DNA from: Myxococcales bacterium
GTDB lineage: Bacteria > Myxococcota_A > Polyangia > Polyangiales > GCA-016699535
Direction: 5' to 3'
NCBI GenBank assembly: GCA_016699535.1
Contig: CP064980.1
Span: 2,302,001 to 2,366,000 of the forward strand
Length of the DNA: 64,000 nt
Positions 1 to 10,239 of this stretch are shown one piece after another. Position 1 is the stretch's first letter, and each line of letters starts with the position of its first letter. The position numbers and the translations under genes are program-made. The notes beneath the pieces are model-generated. The model had not been told where the DNA came from. It ran no database searches and worked only from the letters and a program-made list of their open reading frames with translations.

Positions 1-2
1 AG

Positions 3-582
3 AACTCAAAAGTAAGAGCTGACTCGCGGCGAGTTGATCAAGATATCGCTTTGATGATCAAAGGGCTTACCTATGGTAAGGACGGGATCTTGAGCTAACG
101 AATATTCGCAAAGAACACAAACGAGATAGCCTGAAAGATCTCGACGAAGCAGAACTCAAGTCTTTGCAAGACTATACGAATAAAGATTTCGTGCTTAAGT
201 ACATCATTCTGCCTTTGTTTCTTTCTCCTCAACTCTTTGAGAAAAGCGACGTTGAATCGTTTCTTGGGAAGATTTAGCGAATGCGCTTGAGAAGAGAATC
301 CAGGAGATAAAGCTCCAAGAGGGCATGCCAAATTACAGGATGATGCATTCGTACCGCACCGCGTGTTATCGCTTGTACTTTGAGTTTGCTCCGGCGTTGT
401 TTGAGCGGTGTCGACTTGAAATTGATGCTGATTTTGGAGACCTTCCTGAGTATCCTCAAGCAATTCGAAATGTTTCTGAGTTGATGAGCGAACTGGATAT
501 CCGGGATTTTTATTATTTTTATTCTGAAGATCGAGAGTCTGGAGAAGTCCACAACTATTTTGGCAACGGGGGAGTGTTTTAG
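3..582 (+). pseudogene. Unknown protein, 5'-truncated and split over three frames
   Basis: Three successive open stretches read in the same direction. The first, in frame from base 3, ends at a stop at 96-98; the second has no start codon and ends at the TAG at 275-277; the third, open from about 255, ends at 582. Each looks coding (charged helices, then an aromatic tail ending FGNGGVF), and together they suggest one protein of about 190 residues interrupted by two frameshifts. It stops two bases before the radical SAM start codon, so the two are probably translated together. I do not recognise the family. The frameshifts may be sequence errors, as at many other places in this window, or real decay. 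The 5' end lies outside the window. Confidence 0.45.
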
Positions 583-584
583 AG

Positions 585-2091
585 ATGACTGATTTGGAGA
601 CACGAGAATCGCTGACACGTTTCGATCCAGCGTATGCAAAACCCAGCGTTGTTGATTTGTTGCTGAACGATGACCTTCGGCGTTTGCGGGATTTCATTTC
701 TGCTGATCCCTTCGGTTCACACGTTTTTCCTGGTGTTTTGGAAAACTATTCCGAGGAAAAGTACCTTGAAGATATGCATCGATCGTTGGCCAGTGCCCCT
801 GAGTTTCATCTTTGGGGGACTATACCGCTTTGCAATTATCGCTGTAAGTTTTGCCAATTCGCGGTCATTGTTCGTCACCACAACGAAGAGAAAGGTTTGG
901 CCCAATCATCCGATTGGGTTGAAATGAATAAGAAAGAAGCCAAACTTTTAATTGAAAAAGTCCCGCAAATTGCCAAAACTCCTGTTGGTGAATTTAACCT
1001 GTTCGGAGGTACTCCGACACAGCTACCCGACAGCGCTTTGTCTGATCTTATTGGGTTTTATTTAGACACTTTTAACTTCCTTCCAAGTTCATCGGTGCGC
1101 GTGGAAGGCTCCCGAGAGCATGACAACGAAGAAACTGCGACTGCTTAAGTCGATAGGCGTTAACAAGCTTTCCTATGGCATACAATCCTTTGACAATGAA
1201 CAGCTAAGGATTTCAGGCAGGAATCACACTGGAGATGAAGCTGTTCGAGTGTATGAAGATGCCAGAAAACTGGGCTTTGACCGTATTTCAGGCGATTTGA
1301 TTTATGGTCTTCCTGGTCAGTCGGTCGCTTCGTTCCTCAATGATGTTAAGCGATGTGTCGATCTTGGATTGGATACTATCGTTGTGACAAAACTTCATCT
1401 TCTTTCATTCAAGGAGACGAATACCGCGATAGCCGGGATTGCTCCGTCGGCATGGGAATCTGCTGCTCGTCGAAAGAAAGTGGAAGAAGATGGGCACCGA
1501 TGGCCGAGCCTTGGTGAGGTTTACCAAATGCGCGAAGAGGCCGTTAAGATTCTCAATGATGCTGGCTACGATGAGCATCCGACGATGTACTTTCAGAAAA
1601 AGGAAACGGGGCCGGAACGCTGGAAGGCGATCATGGTTGATCAAGATAAGCAGTTTCCAGATATTGGTATTGGTCTTGGAGCAAGTCAGCAGAACGACCA
1701 CTCAACGGCATCGGTTGAGACACACCCCAAGACCTACAGCGAGTTAATTGAACAGGGGCGAATCCCTTTTGGAAGTATTCGGGGCTTTGATGAAGAGGCG
1801 GAAAAAGGCAGATTCCTGCAAATGGCTCTTAGCGCCTGTGAGCCTGTATCAGCCGAGGCTTTCGAAGCGAAATTTTCTGAGCCGCTTTTTTCGCTTCCTA
1901 TGGTGAACGATCTTAAAAAGCTTGAAAAGCATGGATTGTTGACGGTCGATACGAATAGAAAAATCATTACTCTCACGGAAACCGGAAAGACCTTGGTGGA
2001 AGCTATTATTCACATCGATTTATCGGATCTTAGTGGCAGCAAAGGGCGCGGAAAACGAAGTCTAGGCTTACTGCAAGCCAATGCAAGCTAA
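585..2091 (+). CDS. HemN/HemW-like radical SAM protein (frameshifted)
   Basis: The N-terminal half carries the radical SAM cluster motif CNYRCKFC (CX3CX2C) near residue 83 and the glycine-rich FGGTPTQL. After the frameshift near 1110-1119 the second half continues with the HemN/HemW signature GVNKLSYGIQSFDNEQL, then DLIYGLPGQS, and ends in a HemN_C-like winged-helix region. The two halves overlap in different frames at the run CCC (1111-1113); joining them gives the expected 'VEGSPESM' type sequence and about 500 residues. HemN-like enzymes include coproporphyrinogen dehydrogenase, the heme chaperone HemW, and class C methyltransferases that modify natural products. The substrate cannot be told from sequence. 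The roughly 80-residue N-terminal region before the cysteines is not typical of HemN or HemW. Confidence 0.75.
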
Positions 2092-3464
2092 GTGTTTCCA
2101 GTAAGCGAAATTTGACGCCACGCTCCGCTATGAAAGCGCCACGCCAGTATCGCAGCAAGCGCGACGAGACAGCAAAGTAAACTTACCATTGCAGCGAGAT
2201 ATCCCCCATTGAATATAATGGCCGAGAAATAGGCAAGCGGTACAAAGAAAAGCCAAGAAAGTAAGATGCGCGCAAGCATGCACCAGAATGTATCGCCCGC
2301 TGCACGCAGTGTTTCCCCGTAGCTCATGCTGACCGCATCAAAAACCTGCCAAGTTGCACTTACTACTAGCATTGACGCTCCAATTCGGATCATTTCATTC
2401 GAGTCTTGGTCGAACGCAAACCAAAGCATGAGTTGTTCTGGTATGCACAAATAGAAAAAGCCTACAGTAACTTCCCACGCGATTGCTATTAATATAGTGG
2501 TTTTTAAAGTAGGCCACACTCGCGATGATTGTTTAGATCCTATGTGTTGTCCCGCAATAATAGCTCCTGCAGAGCTAACGCCAAACGCAGGCATATAGGA
2601 GGCGGTATTGATATTAAAGACGACCATTGCAGCGGCCAAAACGGTGGTTCCCAGTTGAGCAACGACGACGCTGATAAACACTGTAAACGCCGCAAATTCC
2701 AAGAATAAATTTGTTCCGTGGGGGAGCCCAAACCATAGTACACGCAAAAACTCCGAGCCTTTCATTGTGCGCAATGCCGCAAGATTATATTTACGCTGGT
2801 CGAATAGAAAAAAAACAAGCAAAGCGAGAAAGGCGATAATGCTTGCGATGGAACTCGCTATGCCAGCTCCTTTTGCGCCTAAGGCAGGTGCGCCCCAGTG
2901 ACCTTCAATTAGAAGGAAGTTCAGAAAAACATTGCAAATCATACCGATGAGACCCGCGTTCATGTGCAATCGCGTTTTTCCTAGCCCTGCGTACCAATTA
3001 CCAATAGCTTCTAGGCCTATCACTGCAAAAGCACCGATAAATCGGTAATACATATAATCTGCTATTTGGAGGCGAACAGACGTTTGATACGCAAAAAGAT
3101 GCAAAAACCAAGGTAGGGCTGGCAGCAGTGCTATCACTATTAGTCCGGCCTGCGCGCTGAATATCAATCCGTACCAGGCATATCGTGTATTCGTTTGCTT
3201 ATCATTCCGTCCCGCGAACTGAGCCGAAAAACTTTGCAGAATGAAAGCTGTGCCACAAGGCAGGGTTAGAATTGAAAAAGTATTTACCGATCCCGTGGTT
3301 ACCGCCGCAAGACCTGCCTCGCCTAACGGGGCACTCATCAATGCATCGGAGAGACCCACTATAGCTTGAGTCGAACGTGCGATGATCATGGGCCAAGCAA
3401 GTTTGAGGATCGTGAATAGTAGTGGTGACCGAGTCATAGACGGGATAGGTTCTGTACCGTACAA
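2088..3464 (-). CDS. MATE family multidrug/metabolite efflux transporter
   Basis: This 458-residue protein is hydrophobic throughout, with about twelve membrane segments arranged as two similar halves, as in MATE (NorM/DinF-like) cation-coupled exporters. N-terminal features such as LAWPMIIARSTQAIVGLSDA and the internal repeat region fit the MatE domain. MATE proteins export cationic drugs or small natural products across the inner membrane. It converges on the radical SAM gene with a 4-base overlap of the stop codons, so the two are not co-transcribed. A second in-frame Met lies about 10 residues downstream; I keep the longer start. The substrate is unknown. Confidence 0.88.
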   Translation of the reverse strand: MYGTEPIPSMTRSPLLFTILKLAWPMIIARSTQAIVGLSDALMSAPLGEAGLAAVTTGSVNTFSILTLPCGTAFILQSFSAQFAGRNDKQTNTRYAWYGLIFSAQAGLIVIALLPALPWFLHLFAYQTSVRLQIADYMYYRFIGAFAVIGLEAIGNWYAGLGKTRLHMNAGLIGMICNVFLNFLLIEGHWGAPALGAKGAGIASSIASIIAFLALLVFFLFDQRKYNLAALRTMKGSEFLRVLWFGLPHGTNLFLEFAAFTVFISVVVAQLGTTVLAAAMVVFNINTASYMPAFGVSSAGAIIAGQHIGSKQSSRVWPTLKTTILIAIAWEVTVGFFYLCIPEQLMLWFAFDQDSNEMIRIGASMLVVSATWQVFDAVSMSYGETLRAAGDTFWCMLARILLSWLFFVPLAYFSAIIFNGGYLAAMVSLLCCLVALAAILAWRFHSGAWRQISLTGNT

Positions 3465-3637
3465 GCAAAGCCGAGAAAAGGTAAATGGTTTTGCTTTGCA
3501 ACATGTCTTAGTCGTTGCGTTTTTTAGGCAATTGGTCGCGAATGCCGTGACACGAAATAAAAAAAAGCTATATTGCTAGATATCTGTATTTCAATATTTG
3601 AACGCAAATTGCTTTTGCGTTGGTAGTCGTCCAAGCA

Positions 3638-4834
3638 ATGTACGAAGCTTTCTCCTACACCAAATCTACACGTCTGGTTTTTATTGACGTTCTCCGAGGT
3701 CTAGCCATTGTATTAATGGCTCTCGACCATACTAGGGAATATTTCGGAGCATTTCCTTTTGATGCCCTTGATCTAACAAAAACCAATTCCGCACTATTTT
3801 TTACTCGTTTCATTAGTCATTTATGTGCACCGATTTTTGTTTTTTTATCAGGTGTTAGCGTTTGGCTTTATCGAAAAAAAAGGAAGTTGAATGCAAGGCA
3901 GCTTTCTGCGTTTCTATCCAAACGAGGTGCTTGGCTTATCGTTATTGAAGTTACAGTGGTCAATTTTTCCTGGTTCTTTGCGTATCCTCTCCTAGTGCTA
4001 CAGGTGATATGGGTCATTGGTGTGTCGATGTTGATACTGTCTTTGCTTGTTTTTTGTCCCAGATGGGTTGTTGCAAGTTTTGCGGTACTCTCAATAGCGC
4101 TTCATAATTTAGCTGATGGAATCAGTCCTTCAAGTTTAGGTGCCTTCGATTGGCTCTGGATCATACTTCACGTACACGGATCAATTCCCACGCCAGGACT
4201 TCCTTTTGCACAAATCGATGTGATTTATCCATTGATTCCGTGGGTAGGTGTTATGGTTGCAGGTTATGTTTTAGCTCCGTTGTTGGTATTCGACGATGGT
4301 CGAAAAAATTGGAATTCGTGGTATATGGCAAGCTTCTGCTTAGTTGCTTTTATCCTCCTTCGTGGTTTTCACGGGTACGGTGAACCGGGTTTTTTTCCAT
4401 CGCATAACGGGAAGTTTTTGGTGGCACGCGGTCCGCTTTACACAACCATGGCGTTTTTGAATACGACTAAATATCCACCTTCCCTTCAATTCCTATTGCT
4501 AACACTAGGATTGTTTTTTCTTGCTATCCCTTTGGCTAAGCGCGCACATGGTACTATCGCTGGTACGCTCAGCACGTTGGGTCGTGTGCCTTTCTTTTTC
4601 TATGTGCTTCACCTTCCTCTTATTCATTTTTGTTCGATGTTGTGGGTTTATACATCATTCGGACAATGGGACGGACCGCTCTTTACTCATTCCAATTGGC
4701 CTGCGGACATCCATGCCAGTCTGTTAAGGGTGTACATTGTGTGGATTGGTATCGTGGTATCGTTGCTCCCACTGTGTACGTGGTACGCACGATTTAAACG
4801 TTCCCATAGGTATTGGTGGCTTAGTTATTTGTAG
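3638..4834 (+). CDS. DUF1624/HGSNAT-like membrane acyltransferase
   Basis: A membrane protein of about 398 residues with roughly ten hydrophobic segments. The N-terminal signature FIDVLRGLAIVLMALDHTRE is typical of the DUF1624 / heparan-alpha-glucosaminide N-acetyltransferase-like family, where the histidine of the DHTR motif lies at the membrane face and is thought to take part in acyl transfer. Such proteins acetylate cell-envelope sugars or remain uncharacterised in bacteria. I chose the ATG at 3638 over an upstream in-frame TTG at 3620 because the signature lies about 18 residues after it; neither has a clear ribosome binding site. It is divergent from the MATE gene and followed by about 200 bases with no gene. 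Confidence 0.8.
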   Translation: MYEAFSYTKSTRLVFIDVLRGLAIVLMALDHTREYFGAFPFDALDLTKTNSALFFTRFISHLCAPIFVFLSGVSVWLYRKKRKLNARQLSAFLSKRGAWLIVIEVTVVNFSWFFAYPLLVLQVIWVIGVSMLILSLLVFCPRWVVASFAVLSIALHNLADGISPSSLGAFDWLWIILHVHGSIPTPGLPFAQIDVIYPLIPWVGVMVAGYVLAPLLVFDDGRKNWNSWYMASFCLVAFILLRGFHGYGEPGFFPSHNGKFLVARGPLYTTMAFLNTTKYPPSLQFLLLTLGLFFLAIPLAKRAHGTIAGTLSTLGRVPFFFYVLHLPLIHFCSMLWVYTSFGQWDGPLFTHSNWPADIHASLLRVYIVWIGIVVSLLPLCTWYARFKRSHRYWWLSYL

Positions 4835-5040
4835 CTGAGACTGGTCCCTTTTAGGTCTCGTTTCGAGTAGAGAGTATGGTTCGGTGGCTGGAAGGCCGTT
4901 GCGTTGGTGATGGCTAGACCAAGGAAGGACTACTCGTTCAGGTGAATCGACAATGTGTCTGCCGACATGTATAGGCCTTAGCATAACCAAGCCGAATAGG
5001 TCCGGAGAGTGAGTGCTCAGCGGCTCACTGGCCTTTGAGA

Positions 5041-5747
5041 TCAAAGTGCTGAGGTTTTGCGTTCGTCTTTTTCGATGCGGCCGTCGCGCATGTGGACGAC
5101 GCGAGGCATGCTTGCTGCGAGCTCGCGGTTGTGGGTGACGATGAGGAAGGTGGTGCCGTGCTTTTGTTAAGATCAAAAAAGAGCTTATGCACGGTGTCGC
5201 TTGTGGCGGTGTCCAGATTACCCGTGGGCTCATCGGCAAGCACGATATGGGGCTGCATGGTGAGGGCGCGGGCTAGGGCGACGCGCTGTTGCTCGCCACC
5301 TGAAAGCTCCGAAGGTCTGTGATTCAAGCGATGGGACATGCCCACGTCGTCTAGCAGGTCCGTTGCGCGCTTTTTTAGCGGGCCTCGAGGGCGTCCAGCA
5401 ATCAAACCTGGCATCATGACATTTTCTAGGGCATTGAACTCGGGTAGCAGGTGATGAAACTGAAAGACAAAACCGATGCTCCTGTTACGAAACTCCGCTA
5501 GCTTTGCGCTCGAGTAGCGCGTGACATCCGTGCCTTGATAAAAGATCTGTCCGGAGCTTGGCAAATCAAGCGTGCCTAAAATATGGAGTAAGGTGCTTTT
5601 GCCGGCACCTGAAGGTCCGACCACGGACAGCATCTCGCCTGCATCAACGGAAAGATCCAGGTCTTTGAGAATTTCAAGCTTGAGACCGTCATGCATGAAA
5701 TGCTTGCTGAGGTGTTCGATGTGTAGCTGTGGGGCGTTTTCGTTCAT
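5041..5747 (-). CDS. lolD: Lipoprotein-releasing ABC transporter ATPase LolD (frameshifted near its end)
   Basis: An ABC ATPase with Walker A GPSGAGKST, Q-loop FQFHHLLPEF, signature LSGGEQQR and Walker B IVLADEPTGNLD. The LolD/MacB type is indicated by the neighbouring LolC/E-like permease. In the frame as read, the C-terminus turns into Ser/Ala-rich nonsense after FFDLNK. Adding one A to the run at 5162-5165 restores KHGTTFLIVTHNREL, with the H-loop histidine, and a stop at 5041. LolCDE extracts outer-membrane lipoproteins from the inner membrane for handover to LolA. The start ATG at 5747 lies 13 bases after the lolC/E stop; an in-frame ATG at 5780 would overlap that gene. Confidence 0.88.
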
Positions 5748-5760
5748 GGTGAGTTCAAAG

Positions 5761-7416
5761 TTAGTGTTCGCGAAGCGCATCGACAGGGCGGATGCGACTG
5801 GCTAAAATTGCAGGGTAGATGGTGACGAGGATGCATACCACAACCGATGCGATACCGACCAAGAGAAACTCAATGGGGTCGATGTTTACCGGAAGTTTAT
5901 CGAGATAATACACCTCTGAAAGGTCAACTTGCATGAGTCCGAAGGCACTTAGGGCGGGCAATACAAAATGCTCTGCGAGGAAGCAGATCAAGTAGCCCAG
6001 GGACAAACCCATGGCAGCTCCGAATACGCCGATGAATGCACCGGCTAGGATGAATACGTAGACAATGCTTCTATCATCTCCACCCATGGCTTTAAGAATA
6101 GCCACCCCGCGTCTTTTTTCTTGCACCATCAAGCTGAGTAAACTGATGACGCAAAAGCTGGCTACCAAAATCGCAATGCCAAGGGTGACGAACATCGCTA
6201 GCTTTTCTAAAGCAAGCGCTCCAAAGAGATTGCTGTTTAGCTGTCGCCAATCCTTGATGGACAATGAACGATGCAGCGGAGCAAGCGCTGCTCTGATTTT
6301 AGTTGCAATGCTAGGTGCTTTCTCAATGGCGTTAACTTTGCTTTCAATTCCAGAGATGCTGTCGCCTACGCCTAAAAACTTTTGAGCAGAATCCAGCGTC
6401 ATGTAGATGTGCTTCATGTCGTATTCGTACATGCCGCTATAAAAAATGCCTGCGATACGAAAAGGACGCGTTTTAGGCATCGGTCCGCTCGGTCCCAAAT
6501 CGCCTCGTGGTGAGACAACGTTGACATCATCACCCACGAAAAGCCTTAGGGCGCGTGCAAGCTCTTGGCCGATAATAAGGCCAGGGAGCACTTCACGAGG
6601 GGCAAGCAGGGGCTCCGGAATCATCATGGTATCAAGAATGTCGTCGGTACTAGGAATGTCTGTTTGCTTAGCCAGGTGTTTTTCTTTTTTGAGTGCGCCT
6701 TCTTTTTTCTTTTTAGAAGATGAATTGCTGTTTTCGTCACGCTCTTCGTCTTCAAGGTTGAGCAGCTTTTCTGGATGATCGAGGTACTCTAGCTTTCCTG
6801 AACGCAATTGGCTGGGAAGGTTGGTGACTTTGCTAAGGGCATCGGTGGACATGCCGCGCAAAAGGGCGCCGCTAAGATTGGTGGCGCTTGAGACCATGAC
6901 TTCGGCACTAAGGAAGGGTGCAGTTGTTTTGATTCCTTTAACCGAGTCAACACGGTCGATGATAGGCTGCCAGCCCTCAAGTTTTCCGCTCTGGGGGCTG
7001 ATCACGATATGCGCGGTATTGCCAAGTATTTTTCGTTTTAGGTCGGTACGAAAACCGCCCATCACCGAAAGCGTTGTGGTGAGTGCGCAAGACGATACGG
7101 TGACTGCCAACAGAGCCAGGGCGGTGATGGCGCCTAAAAAACCGCTCTTTTTTGCGCGCAAAAAACGTGATGCTACAAAGACGCGAACGTTGATTCGTTC
7201 GGCTGCGTTCAGCATAAGCGGGATACTTCGGCGCGCTAGACGGAACAGGACAAGCAAGGTGATGACGAGTCTTGCTAGTGCGGTATAAACCGCCTCGGCT
7301 TTGTCGTTGGGTGGCTGAATTGGCCATGTAAGACTTGCGGCAACAAATGCAGCGAGGGCGATGGCATCAAAGGTCCACCAAAGGAAGTACCCTGCTTTTT
7401 TTGCGCTAGTGTTCAT
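5761..7416 (-). CDS. lolC: LolC/LolE-family lipoprotein-releasing permease
   Basis: A 551-residue MacB/LolC-type permease. The typical module starts near residue 80 (FVASRFLRAKKSGFLGAITAL) with a membrane segment and a large periplasmic domain. Three C-terminal membrane helices follow, including ILKAMGGDDRSI and the ending PVDALREH seen in LolC/LolE. It differs from textbook LolC by two extra N-terminal membrane segments (residues about 12-65) and by a Lys/Glu/Ser-rich insert around residues 225-250. A single permease gene next to lolD suggests a homodimeric or LolF-like arrangement. Its ATG overlaps the lysS stop as ATGA, so translation is probably coupled. Confidence 0.87.
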   Translation of the reverse strand: MNTSAKKAGYFLWWTFDAIALAAFVAASLTWPIQPPNDKAEAVYTALARLVITLLVLFRLARRSIPLMLNAAERINVRVFVASRFLRAKKSGFLGAITALALLAVTVSSCALTTTLSVMGGFRTDLKRKILGNTAHIVISPQSGKLEGWQPIIDRVDSVKGIKTTAPFLSAEVMVSSATNLSGALLRGMSTDALSKVTNLPSQLRSGKLEYLDHPEKLLNLEDEERDENSNSSSKKKKEGALKKEKHLAKQTDIPSTDDILDTMMIPEPLLAPREVLPGLIIGQELARALRLFVGDDVNVVSPRGDLGPSGPMPKTRPFRIAGIFYSGMYEYDMKHIYMTLDSAQKFLGVGDSISGIESKVNAIEKAPSIATKIRAALAPLHRSLSIKDWRQLNSNLFGALALEKLAMFVTLGIAILVASFCVISLLSLMVQEKRRGVAILKAMGGDDRSIVYVFILAGAFIGVFGAAMGLSLGYLICFLAEHFVLPALSAFGLMQVDLSEVYYLDKLPVNIDPIEFLLVGIASVVVCILVTIYPAILASRIRPVDALREH

Positions 7417-9014
7417 GCGCGCTCATCAGTCTCGGGCTTGAGCAGGGGAAACAACAAGACATCACGAATGGAGTGCTGTGAGCAAAGGGTCATGACCAGA
7501 CGGTCAACGCCGAGTCCAAAACCTCCCGCGTTGGGCATGCCGTGCTGAAGTGCGCGAATGTAATCGGCATCGAAATCCATAGCTTCCTCGTCCCCAGCAC
7601 TGCGGTTTTGCAATTGAGCTTTGAAACGTTCCGCTTGAATGTCTGGGTCGTTCAGTTCGCTAAAGGCGTTGGCAAGTTCTCGTCCTTCAACAAAAAGCTC
7701 GAAACGGTCCACCCAACGGGGATCGCTATCATTGGGCCTTGCAAGAGGAGAGACTTCAATCGGGTATTCTGTGATGAACACCGGAAGCGATTTATCCCCT
7801 GCTTGGTTACGATAGAGTTGCGTGAGTCGACCTTCGACAAGGTGCTCAAAGAGGAAAAAGACATTTTGACCGTAGCTCTTGCATTTACTAAGCTCGATTT
7901 GGGCGCGTTTTTCGAGTGATGCCGTGTTTTTCAAAAGCGCGTTGTTAACAGTGCTTTCATCGAACACGCCTTGCGCACCCAACGCTTCTCTCCAGGGGCC
8001 GAGTTCTTGTTCATCGAGTTTTGTTAGGCAGTCCGCGATGCTTTGACGGATGCTTACTTTAGCCCAGTTTTCTGAGAAATCGACGCTGCGCTCGGCGCTG
8101 AACTGAGGGAACTTGTCCAGCAGATGCGCATCGACATGCTTAATCATAGCCTCACACAAAGCGATCAAGTCATCGCAATCAGCATAAGCCATGTAGAACT
8201 CGAGCATAGTGAACTCGGGGTTGTGACGCGTGCTGATCCCTTCATTGCGAAAGGAGCGACCGATTTCATACACGCGTTCGAGGCCGCCTACGAGCAAACG
8301 CTTGAGGTAAAGCTCTGGTGCGATGCGCAGATAGAGCTTGGAGTCGAGGGCGTTGTGGTGTGTTTGAAAGGGTTTCGCTGTGGCTCCCCCACGCAAAGGA
8401 TGCAAAAGCGGTGTTTCAACTTCAAGGAACTCGCGTTCATTTAGAAATTCACGGAGGGCAGAAACAATTAGGCTTCGTGCTCGAAATACTGTGGCGACGT
8501 CTGGGTTGGCAAAGAGGTCGACATAGCGTTCACGGTATCGCTTTTCAATGTCGGTCAGGCCATGCCACTTGGCCGGTGGTGGCAGCTGGGCTTTGCCGAT
8601 GTGCTGGTAATGCTTCGCTTTGATGGCTGCATCGCCAGTGCGCGTTCGCATCAAGGGCCCCTTCACCAGGGCGTGGTCTGCCAGGTCGAGAGCGGCAAAC
8701 TGCGAGGCCTCGTTTTCGCTAAGCTCGTCTTTGCGTACCAAGCTTTGCATGTCGCCAAGTGGCGTGCGGAAAACCACAAAAGGGCCGCGTTTGGCGATGA
8801 TGCGACCGAAAAGCACGAACTGCTCAGCGTCGTCCTTTAGGTCGTGCTCGGTGGGAAGTTTGGCGCGTTCCGCTTCGCTTGTGATTAATGAAAACGCTTT
8901 TTTTCGGCTTTCGTTGTCTGCATGAAAGCCGTTGGGGTAAGGAAGGCTTCCTGCCTGCTTTAACGTTTCAGCCTTCTCTTTTCGCGTGGCAATGAGCTCG
9001 TCTTCGGTCGCCAT
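7413..9014 (-). CDS. lysS: Lysyl-tRNA synthetase, class II
   Basis: A 533-residue class II synthetase that charges tRNA-Lys. An N-terminal OB-fold anticodon-binding domain (FVLFGRIIAKRGPFVVFRTP) is followed by the catalytic core. Motif 2 appears as YEIGRSFRNEGISTRHNPEF and motif 3 as GFGLGVDRLVMTL, the class II ATP-binding arginine region. The reading frame is intact. It starts two bases after the prfB stop codon and overlaps lolC/E, so prfB-lysS-lolC-lolD forms one minus-strand operon. Confidence 0.96.
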   Translation of the reverse strand: MATEDELIATRKEKAETLKQAGSLPYPNGFHADNESRKKAFSLITSEAERAKLPTEHDLKDDAEQFVLFGRIIAKRGPFVVFRTPLGDMQSLVRKDELSENEASQFAALDLADHALVKGPLMRTRTGDAAIKAKHYQHIGKAQLPPPAKWHGLTDIEKRYRERYVDLFANPDVATVFRARSLIVSALREFLNEREFLEVETPLLHPLRGGATAKPFQTHHNALDSKLYLRIAPELYLKRLLVGGLERVYEIGRSFRNEGISTRHNPEFTMLEFYMAYADCDDLIALCEAMIKHVDAHLLDKFPQFSAERSVDFSENWAKVSIRQSIADCLTKLDEQELGPWREALGAQGVFDESTVNNALLKNTASLEKRAQIELSKCKSYGQNVFFLFEHLVEGRLTQLYRNQAGDKSLPVFITEYPIEVSPLARPNDSDPRWVDRFELFVEGRELANAFSELNDPDIQAERFKAQLQNRSAGDEEAMDFDADYIRALQHGMPNAGGFGLGVDRLVMTLCSQHSIRDVLLFPLLKPETDERA

Positions 9015-9016
9015 GG

Positions 9017-10164
9017 TTAGTGTGTGCTTTCTTTTTTTCGTGCTTCGTCGCGGTCTGTAACCGCCATTAAATAGGCTTCAATAAAATCGTCTAAATCGCC
9101 GTCGAGTACGGCATCGACATTGCCAGATTTGTGTTCGGTGCGTTCATCTTTCACGAGGCGATAGGGAGCCATGGTGTAACTTCGAACCTGGGAGCCAAAG
9201 CCGATTTCCATCTTATTGCTGCCGTAGTTTTTTTCAAACGCCGCTTCGCGCTCTTGCCTGGCTTTTTTCGTAAAGGCGTCCTCGCAGCATTTTCATCGCA
9301 GTCGAGCGGTTTTTGTGTTGGGAGCGCTCAGCTTGGCATTGCACGACGATATTGGTGGGAAGGTGCGTAATGCGAATGGCTGACTCGGTACGGTTGACGT
9401 GCTGACCGCCCGCGCCGCTAGCGCGATAAGTATCAACGCGCAGGTCTTCCGGTTTGATTTCAATGTCGCCGACGTCTTCTTCAAGGTCAGGAACAACATA
9501 GACGGCTGCAAAGGATGTGTGCCGCCTGGCGCTGGCATCGTAAGGGCTGATACGAATCAAGCGGTGTACGCCGTTTTCAGCACGCAAATAGCCGTAGGCA
9601 TAGGGTCCAGAGACTTGAAAAGAAACGCTCTTGATACCCGCTTCATCGCCGGGTTGATGATCGACAATCTCGGTTTTAAACCCGCGGCGCTCACACCACC
9701 GTAAATACATACGCATTAGCATTTCAGCCCAGTCTTGCGCTTCGGTGCCACCGGCTCCAGGATGAATGGTGACAATGGCATCAGAAGAATCTTCTGAGCC
9801 ACTCAGCATGCGAGACAGTTCCATGCTGCGAAGCGATTTGCTCAGCTCGGGAAGGGTGGCTTGAAGTTCATTTAAAACTTCGGGATCCTCTTCGTCGCTG
9901 ATCATGCTTAGCCACTCTGCAGCATCGGCAATGTTGCTCTGCAGTTTTTCGTAGTTGGCCAAGGTGGCTTCTAGGCCAGCGCGTTTGCGTAAAACGACTT
10001 GGGCGCCGTCTTGGTCATCCCAGAAACCTTCAACGCTTGTCTGGGCGTTGAGATGATCGATTTCCGAGCGTAGGCCCTCGAGGTCAAAGATACCTCCCCA
10101 GCGCATTCATTCGCTGTTTTAGGTCATCTAGAAGTTGCCGCATCTCACCCGGAGTGGTTGCCAT
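9017..10164 (-). CDS. prfB: Peptide chain release factor 2 (programmed +1 frameshift; extra indel downstream)
   Basis: RF2 recognises UGA and UAA stop codons and triggers peptide release. The short first part (ATG at 10164) ends at an in-frame TGA at 10084-10086. A +1 shift at CTT-TGA-C, the classical RF2 autoregulation, continues into DLEGLRSEID and the main body. The catalytic GGQ loop is present as SGAGGQHVNRTES; the stop-recognition tripeptide reads SPY (ISPYDASARRHTSF) where SPF is usual. A second, probably artefactual, frame change lies in the T6 run at 9263-9268: one frame ends in ARARSGV while another continues through EIGFGSQVRSY to the normal C-terminus FIEAYLMAV. Confidence 0.93.
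10083..10099 (-). promoter_or_regulatory. RF2 programmed +1 frameshift site
   Basis: On the minus strand the sequence reads GGGGAGG-TAT-CTT-TGA-C. It has a Shine-Dalgarno-like purine run three bases upstream of the CTT codon, followed by the UGA stop and a C, which is a poor termination context. This is the same arrangement as the E. coli prfB autoregulatory frameshift: when RF2 is scarce, ribosomes slip +1 and make more RF2. Confidence 0.93.
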
Positions 10165-10239
10165 GATAAGCAGGGACCTAGCGCGGGCTCTCCTCCGTGT
10201 CAACGCGTCGACACCTATCCAGTGAATGTTACCGAGTGT

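Noticed and set aside
5020..5200. lolD ending in a Ser/Ala-rich tail, or programmed frameshifting at AAAA
   Set aside because: The alternative frame restores the conserved H-loop and usual LolD end; no slippery heptamer or stimulator seen, and similar single-base changes occur in many genes here.
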